Positions 5,549 through 10,929 of a DNA stretch of 10,929 nucleotides are shown one piece after another. Under the pieces are notes generated by a model. The model worked only from the letters and a program-made list of their open reading frames with translations. It made no database searches and had not been told where the DNA came from. The translations under genes were made by a program, and so were the position numbers. Source of the DNA: CAZKTS01 sp964555735 (GTDB lineage Bacteria > Actinomycetota > Acidimicrobiia > IMCC26256 > PALSA-555); the NCBI GenBank assembly GCA_964555735.1, contig CAZKTS010000239.1, forward strand, positions 1 through 10,929. Direction: 5' to 3'. Within the stretch, counting starts at the first letter, position 1. Each line of letters starts with the position of its first letter.

Positions 5549-6198
5549 CCTTCACGTGGCTCGTCAGCCGCTCGGCCGGCATCGTCGCCTGGGCGCTCGT
5601 CGTGGCGTCGTGCACCTGGGGGGTGCTGCTCGCGACGCGCGCCCTCGCGCGGCGCGGCGTGAAGCGGCCGTCCCCCGCATGGATCTTCTCGATGCACCGG
5701 TTCCTCGGCGGCCTCACCGTCGTGTTCACCGTCGTGCACGTGCTCGCGATCGTGTTCGACCCGTTCGTGTCCTTCTCGATCGCCGACGTCCTCGTGCCGT
5801 TCTCGTCGTCGTGGGAGCCGCTCGCGGTCGCGGTCGGCATCGTCGGGATGTACCTCCTCGTCGCGATCGAGGTGACGTCGCTGCTGCGCGACCGCATCCC
5901 CGCGCGGCTGTGGCGGGGCATCCACCTCCTCGCCTACGCACTCCTCGCGCTCACGACGGTCCACGCGCTGGCCGCGGGCACCGACACCCGGGCGCTGGTG
6001 CCCACCGCACTCGCGGTGGTGGCGGGCTGCGCGGTCGTCTTCGGCTGCGGGCTCGCCTGGGGCGCGCGGCGCGACCGCGGCCCCGGCCGGCCCGACCGCG
6101 GCGCCGGGCCCCGGCCCACCCGCCTGCCGCGCATCACCCTTGCGCCGCCCCGATCCGCCCGGGCGGCTCCGGCGCGGCCCCTGGCTACCGGTCGGTAA
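5536..6198 (+). CDS. Ferric-reductase-like transmembrane protein (bis-heme b type)
   Basis: A 220-residue membrane protein with five predicted helices (about 8-32, 53-74, 96-117, 126-147, 154-175). The second has His54 and His68 and the fourth His130 and His143. Pairs 13-14 residues apart on two helices are the arrangement that binds two b hemes in the ferric reductase/NOX/MsrQ superfamily, which moves electrons across the membrane. The fused FAD/NADPH reductase domain of FRE/NOX proteins is absent; after the last helix there is only a Pro/Arg/Gly-rich tail (about 177-220). Electrons must come from or pass to another protein, consistent with its overlap with apbE, whose product makes covalently flavinylated electron carriers. 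Donor and acceptor are unknown. ATG 5536 is supported by a GAGGAG site. Confidence 0.87.
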   Translation: MVAVTFTWLVSRSAGIVAWALVVASCTWGVLLATRALARRGVKRPSPAWIFSMHRFLGGLTVVFTVVHVLAIVFDPFVSFSIADVLVPFSSSWEPLAVAVGIVGMYLLVAIEVTSLLRDRIPARLWRGIHLLAYALLALTTVHALAAGTDTRALVPTALAVVAGCAVVFGCGLAWGARRDRGPGRPDRGAGPRPTRLPRITLAPPRSARAAPARPLATGR

Positions 6199-6201
6199 CC
6201 T
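6196..6201 (+). promoter_or_regulatory. Weak -10 candidate ahead of glpD
   Basis: TAACCT matches the actinobacterial TANNNT -10 pattern and ends 9 bases before the glpD ATG, which would give a leaderless or nearly leaderless message. No -35 box is visible, and the hexamer overlaps the previous stop codon. It may be chance; glpD could simply be read through from the redox cluster. Confidence 0.25.
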
Positions 6202-6210
6202 GGGGCCCGC

Positions 6211-7884
6211 ATGGCTGGGCTCCCCCCGTTCGATCGGGCCGACGGGCTGCGCCGGCTCGCCGACGAGGAGCTCGACGTGCTCGTGGTGGGCGGCGGCATC
6301 ACCGGCGTCGGCTGCGCGCTCGACGCCGCCGCGCGCGGGCTGCGCACCGGGCTCATCGAGCGCGACGACTTCGCGTCGGGCACGTCGTCGAAGTCGTCGA
6401 AGCTGGTCCACGGCGGGATCCGGTACCTCCAGCAGCGCGAGTTCGCCCTCGTCTACGAGAACCTCGCCGAGCGCCGGATCGCGCTCGAGAACGCGCCGCA
6501 CCTCGTGCGGATCCTCCCGTTCCTCATCCCGATCCTCACGCGCGACGGGCTCATCGACCGGCGGATCGCCCGCGCCATGGGCTTCGCGATGTGGATGTAC
6601 GACCTCACGGGTGGGTTCCGGATCCGCAAGATCCACAAGCGCATCGATCGCGCCGAGGCCATGCGCCACATGCCGACGTTGCGCGAGGACAACGTCGCCA
6701 GCGCATACCTGTACTACGACTGCCGCACCGACGACGCTCGGCTGACGCTCTGCCTCGCACGCACGGCAGCGGCGCGCGGGGCCGCGGTCGCCAACGGCGC
6801 CCGTCTCGTCGGTGTCGACAAGGACGCGGCCGGACGCGTGCGCGGGGCGACGGTGGAGGCGGACGGCACCACGTTCGAGGTGCGGACGCGTGCCATCGTC
6901 AACGCCGCTGGCGTGTGGTCCGACGACGTGCGCGCGCTCGACGAGGGCGAGCACCCGGCCTCGATCCGCCCGGCGAAGGGCGTGCACATCACGGTGCCGT
7001 GGGACCGCGTCCGCAACGACATCGCCGCCATCGTGCCGGTGCCCAAGGACAAGCGCTCGGTCTTCGTCGTGCCCTGGGGCGACTTCACCTACGTCGGCAC
7101 GACCGACACCGACTACGACGGCCCGGTCGACGATCCGCAGTGCACCTCCGAGGACGTCGACTACCTCCTGCGGGCGCTCAACTTCGCGATCCGTGAGCCG
7201 GTCGGACGCGACGAGGTGCTCGGCACGTGGGCGGGGCTGCGCCCGCTCCTGCGCTCCGCGAGCAGCACGCGCACGGCGGACCTCTCCCGCCGCCACGCGG
7301 TGAGCACGACCGCCAGCGGGGTCGTGACCATCACCGGCGGCAAGCTCACCACGTACCGGCGCATGGCGGCCCACGCCATCGACGCCGTCGTCAAGGTCGT
7401 CGGCACCGGCCGGCGTCGCTCCCCCACCAAGCACCTCCCGCTCCTCGGCGCCGACGGCTTCGAGACGCCCGGCGACTCCAACGAGCCGAGCCTCCACGAG
7501 CACCTCGCCGGCCGCTACGGCACCGAGGCGAGCGCGGTGCTCGACCTCGTGCACGCCGACCACGGCGCCGCCGACGGCCGCGCGCTCGGCGACGCGCTGG
7601 TGCCCGGCCTGCCCTACCTTCGGGCCGAGGCGGTGCACGCGGTGCGCCACGAGATGGCTCGCACCCTCGACGACGTCCTGAGCCGGCGCACGCGCGCGCG
7701 GCTGCTCGCGCGTGACGCGTCGGCGGCCGCCGCTGCCGACGTCGCCGCGCTGATCGGTCCCGAGCTCGGCTGGGACGCCGCCGAGGTCGAGCGTCAGGTC
7801 GAGGGCTACCGCGCGTCCGTCGCGCGTGAGCGCGAGTCGGCAGCACTCCCCGAGACCGCCCTCGACGCCTCGCTGGGCGCGTGA
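6211..7884 (+). CDS. glpD: Glycerol-3-phosphate dehydrogenase, FAD-dependent (aerobic type)
   Basis: Oxidises sn-glycerol 3-phosphate to dihydroxyacetone phosphate and passes electrons through FAD to the respiratory quinone at the membrane surface. The 557-residue protein carries both family signatures intact: VGGGITGVGCALDAAARG (26-43, the FAD Rossmann loop) and GGKLTTYRRMA (376-386). FASGTSSKSSKLVHGGIRYL (54-73) is the conserved FAD/substrate segment. The C-terminal domain (about 425-530) has the usual helical DAO_C layout. Length is close to actinobacterial GlpD proteins. The gene begins 12 bases after the heme-protein stop, and its own stop overlaps the next start as GTGA, so it is tightly coupled to the AGPS-like oxidase. 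In M. tuberculosis glpD1 (Rv2249c) also lies near an AGPS-like flavoprotein gene (Rv2251), recalled rather than checked here. Confidence 0.95.
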   Translation: MAGLPPFDRADGLRRLADEELDVLVVGGGITGVGCALDAAARGLRTGLIERDDFASGTSSKSSKLVHGGIRYLQQREFALVYENLAERRIALENAPHLVRILPFLIPILTRDGLIDRRIARAMGFAMWMYDLTGGFRIRKIHKRIDRAEAMRHMPTLREDNVASAYLYYDCRTDDARLTLCLARTAAARGAAVANGARLVGVDKDAAGRVRGATVEADGTTFEVRTRAIVNAAGVWSDDVRALDEGEHPASIRPAKGVHITVPWDRVRNDIAAIVPVPKDKRSVFVVPWGDFTYVGTTDTDYDGPVDDPQCTSEDVDYLLRALNFAIREPVGRDEVLGTWAGLRPLLRSASSTRTADLSRRHAVSTTASGVVTITGGKLTTYRRMAAHAIDAVVKVVGTGRRRSPTKHLPLLGADGFETPGDSNEPSLHEHLAGRYGTEASAVLDLVHADHGAADGRALGDALVPGLPYLRAEAVHAVRHEMARTLDDVLSRRTRARLLARDASAAAAADVAALIGPELGWDAAEVERQVEGYRASVARERESAALPETALDASLGA

Positions 7885-9398
7885 GCGACTCGTCGGCGCC
7901 CGGCCCGAACCGCGGCGCACCGACACCACCCATCGCGTTCGGGAGCGACGCGGCGGCGGCGCGGCCCCATCTGGGTGCCGCGGTGGTCGCCGTCGACGAC
8001 GCGCTGGTCGGCCGGCTCCGCGACGTGTGCGCCGAGGTCACCACCGACGCCGCGACCCTCGGCGAGTCGAGCCGCGACTGGTGGCCGCTCGCGATGATCT
8101 GGGCGCTCGACGACCAGGTCGCGGGACGGGCCGGTGCCGTCGCCCGGCCCACGTCGGCCGATGAGGTCGCCGCGGTCCTGCGCGTGTGCAACGACGCCCA
8201 CGTGCCCGTGACCGCAGCGGCGGGCCGGAGCGGTGTCTGCGGGGCGAGCGTGCCCGTGCACGGCGGTGTCCTGCTCGACCTCTGCGGCCTCGCGGGCATC
8301 GTCGACGTCGACGACACCTCGATGATCCTCGACGTCGCGCCGGGCACGTTCGGCACCGTGCTCGAGGACGACCTCCGGGACCGCGGCGTCACCGTCGGGC
8401 ACTGGCCCCAGTCGATGGATCTCTCGACCGTCGGCGGCTGGCTCGCGTGCCGGGGTGCCGGTCAGTACTCGACCCGCTACGGGAAGATCGAGGACATCGT
8501 CGTCGGCCTCGACGTCGCGCTGGCCGACGGGCGGATCATCCACACCGGCGGCGCGCCGCGCGCGGCCGTCGGCCCCGATCTCACCCAGCTGTTCGTGGGC
8601 AGCGAGGGCACGCTCGGGGTCATCACCGGCGCGCGGCTGCGACTCCACCCCGCGCCACCGGCGACGGTGCGAGCCGCGTTCGCGTTCGACTCGTTCGCCG
8701 AGGGGCTCGACGCGTGCCGTCGGATCCTGCGCCGGGGCGCGACGCCGGCGGTCGTGCGGCTCTACGACGCGATCGAGGGCGAGCGGAACTTCGGGACCGG
8801 CGACGCGCACCCGCTGCTCGTGCTCGACGAGGGCGACGACACCCTCGTCGAGGCGGTCATGGGCGTGGTCCGCGACGAGTGCCGCGAGGCGGCGCCGCTC
8901 GACGACGGGCTCGTGGACCGCTGGCTCGGTCATCGCAACGACGTGAGCGCGCTCGAGGCACTCATCTCGCGCGGCTACGTCGTCGACACGATGGAGGTCG
9001 CCGCGCGCTGGCGCGATCTGCCCGCCATCTACGAGGCGGCGACCGCCGCGATCACCGGCGTCGAGCACACGATGGTCGCGAGCGCGCACCAGTCGCACTC
9101 CTACGACGACGGCGCGTGCCTGTACTTCACCTTCGCGGGTCAGCCGCCGCTCGACGGTCGCGAGGCCTACTACCGGGCGGCATGGGACGCCGGCACCCGG
9201 TCGGTGCTCGAGCACGGCGGCGCGCTCAGCCACCACCACGGCATCGGCCTGAACCGGGCTCGGTTCGTCGCCGACGCGCTCGGCGGCGGCTTCGACGTCC
9301 TCGCCGCGGTCAAGGCCGCGCTCGATCCGCACGGCATCCTCAACCCCGGCAAGCTCGGCCTCCCCAGCCCCTTCGGCCCCAGCCCCGCCTGGCCCTGA
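7881..9398 (+). CDS. FAD-linked oxidase of the alkyl-DHAP-synthase (AGPS) type
   Basis: A 505-residue VAO/PCMH-fold flavoprotein. The FAD-binding domain shows ARPTSADEVAAVL (88-100), TAAAGRSGVCGA (111-122), VAPGTFG (152-158) and SMDLSTVGGWLACRGAGQYS (178-197), plus VGSEGTLGVIT (239-249). The C-terminal half has RGYVVDTMEVA (364-374), SHSYDDGACLYFTF (405-418), GGALSHHHGIGLNR (446-459) and DPHGILNPGKLG (482-493). The triple His and the DTMEVA and SHSY segments are hallmarks of alkyldihydroxyacetonephosphate synthase, which swaps the acyl chain of acyl-DHAP for a fatty alcohol to make an ether bond; glycolate/lactate oxidases of the same fold lack this combination. Position between glpD (DHAP producer) and a glycerol-kinase-like gene fits a DHAP-linked role. 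The real reaction is unproved. GTG 7881 overlaps the glpD stop. Confidence 0.85.
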   Translation: MSDSSAPGPNRGAPTPPIAFGSDAAAARPHLGAAVVAVDDALVGRLRDVCAEVTTDAATLGESSRDWWPLAMIWALDDQVAGRAGAVARPTSADEVAAVLRVCNDAHVPVTAAAGRSGVCGASVPVHGGVLLDLCGLAGIVDVDDTSMILDVAPGTFGTVLEDDLRDRGVTVGHWPQSMDLSTVGGWLACRGAGQYSTRYGKIEDIVVGLDVALADGRIIHTGGAPRAAVGPDLTQLFVGSEGTLGVITGARLRLHPAPPATVRAAFAFDSFAEGLDACRRILRRGATPAVVRLYDAIEGERNFGTGDAHPLLVLDEGDDTLVEAVMGVVRDECREAAPLDDGLVDRWLGHRNDVSALEALISRGYVVDTMEVAARWRDLPAIYEAATAAITGVEHTMVASAHQSHSYDDGACLYFTFAGQPPLDGREAYYRAAWDAGTRSVLEHGGALSHHHGIGLNRARFVADALGGGFDVLAAVKAALDPHGILNPGKLGLPSPFGPSPAWP

Positions 9399-9399
9399 C

Positions 9400-10842
9400 A
9401 TGGAGCGGGTGCTGGTGGTCGACGTGGGGACGTCGTCGGCGCGGGCGGCGGTCGTCGGCCACGACGCGGCGGTCGGTGCCGAGCGCGCCCGGCCGCTGCT
9501 GCCCGACTCGCCGGCCCCCGGGCTCGTCGAGTTCGACGCGACCGCCATGGCCGAGTGTGCGCTCGCGCTCGCACGTAAGGTGCTCGCCGACGCGGGACCC
9601 GTGGCCGCCGTGGGCATCGCCAACCAGCGCGGCTCGACCGTCGTGTGGGAGCGCGCCACCGGGGAACCGGTCGCACCCGGGATCGGCTGGCAGGACCTCC
9701 GCACGGTGGGCCGGTGCCTCGAGCTGCGGGCCGACGGCCTGCGCGTCGCGCCGAACCTCTCGGCCACCAAGGCCGAGGCGATCCTCGACGCCGTCGACCC
9801 CGACCGCACCCGCGACCTCTGCATCGGCACGGTCGACTCGTGGCTCGCGTGGACGCTCACCGACGGTGCGCTCCACGTGACCGACGCGTCGAACGCGCTC
9901 GTCACCGGACTGCGCGCCGAGGGCAACGCGGGCTGGGACGGCGCGCTCTTGGAGCGGCTGCGCATCCCCGAGGCCGCCCTGCCCACGGTCGTCGACTCGT
10001 CGGGCGTGCTCGGCGCCACCGGTGTCCTCGACGGCGCGCCCCCGCTCGCTGCGCTGCTCGGGGACCAGCAGGCGTCACTCCTCGGGCAGGGTGGCATCCG
10101 GCCGGGCGACGCCAAGATCACGTTCGGCACCGGCGCGATGCTCGACGTCGTGCTCGACGCTCCGCCCGCGTTCCGTGAGCGTGGCGCGGCGGGCACGTTC
10201 CCGATCGTCACGCGGCGCGTGGCCGGCGTGGACTCGTGGGGGCTCGAGGCGGTGATGCTGTCGGCCGGCACGAACGTGGAGTGGCTGCGCGACGACCTCG
10301 GCGTCGTCGCGACCGCGGAGGAGACCGACGAGCTCGCGGCGAGCTGCACCGACTCGGGCGACGTCTGGTACGTCCCCGCGCTGCTCGGCCTCGGCACGCC
10401 GGCATGGGACTACGGCGCGCGCGGCGCGTTGCTCGGCCTCACGCGCGGCACCGATCGCGCGCAGATCACGCGTGCCGTGCTCGAAGGCATCGCCCACCGC
10501 GCCGCCGACCTCGTGGAGGCCGCCGAGCGCGACGCGGCCACGACCGTCGACGTCCTGCGCGCCGACGGCGGCATGACCGCCAACCGCACGTTCGTGCAGG
10601 CCGTGGCGGACGCGACCGAACGCCCGATCGAGGTCGCGCCCGTGCGCGAGGCGACGACGCTCGGTGCCGCGTTCGCCGCGGGTCAGGCCCTGGGCATCTG
10701 GCCCGACGACGACGCGGTCGCGGCCTGCTGGCGTCCGGCCCGCCGGGTCGAGCCCGGCGCGCCCCTCGACCGGGTCCGTTGGGCGGAGGCCGTCGAGCGC
10801 GCCCGCCGCTGGTACCCCGAGCTCTCCGCCGTCGACGTCTGA
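9400..10842 (+). CDS. FGGY-family kinase, glycerol-kinase-like
   Basis: A 480-residue ATP-dependent kinase of the FGGY/hexokinase-actin fold, closest in appearance to glycerol kinase. Matching segments are VDVGTSSARA (7-16, phosphate loop), IANQRGSTVVWERATGEPV (73-91), IGWQDLRT (95-102), CIGTVDSWLAWTLTDG (141-156), LLGDQQASLLGQ (219-230) with catalytic-base Asp222, ITFGTGAM (240-247), GTPAWDYGARGALLGLTRGT (332-351), ADGGMTAN (388-395) and EATTLGAAFAAG (417-428). Against E. coli GlpK the glycerol-pocket residues Glu84, Tyr135 and Phe270 appear to be Gly78, Asn119 and Met247, while the Arg, Trp, Asp and Gln contacts are kept. The substrate may therefore be glycerol bound differently or another polyol, so no symbol is given. 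The start follows the oxidase stop after one base, so translation is coupled. Confidence 0.85.
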   Translation: MERVLVVDVGTSSARAAVVGHDAAVGAERARPLLPDSPAPGLVEFDATAMAECALALARKVLADAGPVAAVGIANQRGSTVVWERATGEPVAPGIGWQDLRTVGRCLELRADGLRVAPNLSATKAEAILDAVDPDRTRDLCIGTVDSWLAWTLTDGALHVTDASNALVTGLRAEGNAGWDGALLERLRIPEAALPTVVDSSGVLGATGVLDGAPPLAALLGDQQASLLGQGGIRPGDAKITFGTGAMLDVVLDAPPAFRERGAAGTFPIVTRRVAGVDSWGLEAVMLSAGTNVEWLRDDLGVVATAEETDELAASCTDSGDVWYVPALLGLGTPAWDYGARGALLGLTRGTDRAQITRAVLEGIAHRAADLVEAAERDAATTVDVLRADGGMTANRTFVQAVADATERPIEVAPVREATTLGAAFAAGQALGIWPDDDAVAACWRPARRVEPGAPLDRVRWAEAVERARRWYPELSAVDV

Positions 10843-10929
10843 CCCGCGAGCGGTCGCGCGACCCGCGCGGGCCGCGCGGGCCGCGGGAACCCATCAGGGC
10901 CCGTTCTTGGCACGTTGCGTGTCATATGG
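10843..10929 (+). terminator. GC-rich tail after the kinase: possible hairpin, no further gene seen
   Basis: CCCGCG (10862-10867) can pair with CGCGGG (10882-10887). Inside lie two exact 9-base tandem copies of GCGCGGGCC (10865-10873, 10874-10882), so several folds are possible. No T-run follows. Further on, CACG (10911-10914) and CGTG (10918-10921) form a small inverted repeat, and an ATG at 10926 could open the next gene, but too little is shown to call either. Confidence 0.3.

Noticed and set aside
4903..7929. A minus-strand open frame of about 1000 codons across apbE, the heme protein and glpD
   Set aside because: Its product is Arg/Gly/Ala/Asp-rich with no domain, and it lies opposite three genes with clear family motifs. 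Long antisense frames are expected in such GC-rich DNA.
7806..10397. A minus-strand open frame of about 860 codons opposite the oxidase and kinase
   Set aside because: Low-complexity composition and no motifs; both plus-strand genes have intact catalytic motifs throughout. It is an antisense shadow.
10683..10925. Minus-strand frame starting from an ATG near the window end
   Set aside because: Its 3' two thirds lie opposite the kinase C-terminus, the composition is Arg/Pro/Ala-rich and there is no ribosome site, so it is not supported as a gene.

Overview
This is a very GC-rich window with almost wall-to-wall coding sequence, strong G/C third-position bias, several GTG/TTG starts and short gene overlaps. 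Together with the protein families present, this suggests an actinobacterium, possibly an Acidimicrobiia-type lineage. The assignment is an inference from composition and family resemblance, not from a marker gene. No rRNA, tRNA, CRISPR array, insertion sequence or phage gene was seen.

Layout. (1) 2-817, plus strand: the C-terminal part of a FadD-type acyl-CoA synthetase, cut by the window edge. (2) 814-3023, minus strand: a coupled pair, first a secreted or anchored Pro/Thr-rich protein, then a six-helix membrane protein with GAF and GGDEF domains (diguanylate cyclase). A sigma-28/WhiG-like promoter candidate lies ahead of the pair. (3) 3194-3544, plus: a single-domain rhodanese. (4) 3568-4197, minus: a stand-alone relative of the 2-oxoacid dehydrogenase E2 catalytic domain that has lost its catalytic His and Asp. 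(5) 4222-6198, plus: a three-gene redox cluster of a small Arg/Ser/Asp-rich single-helix protein, an ApbE-type FMN transferase and a bis-heme ferric-reductase-like membrane protein. (6) 6211-10842, plus: GlpD, an FAD-linked oxidase of the alkyl-DHAP-synthase type, and a glycerol-kinase-like FGGY kinase, essentially without gaps.

How they may work together. In region 6 the kinase would supply sn-glycerol 3-phosphate (or another polyol phosphate), GlpD would oxidise it to DHAP at the membrane, and the alkyl-DHAP-synthase-like flavoenzyme could act on DHAP esters or a related substrate. The set is either glycerol catabolism with an extra flavoenzyme or part of an ether-lipid route. In region 5 ApbE should attach FMN covalently to a partner and the heme protein should move electrons across the membrane, but no standard FMN-acceptor motif is visible anywhere in the cluster. 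In region 2 c-di-GMP synthesis is translationally tied to a surface protein.

The most unusual points are the missing FMN acceptor, the GlpD/AGPS-like/kinase module with an altered kinase pocket, the E2 pseudoenzyme, and the Lys-for-Arg change in the cyclase inhibitory site. None is proof of a new system. The redox cluster and the glycerol/ether-lipid module are the best candidates for follow-up.
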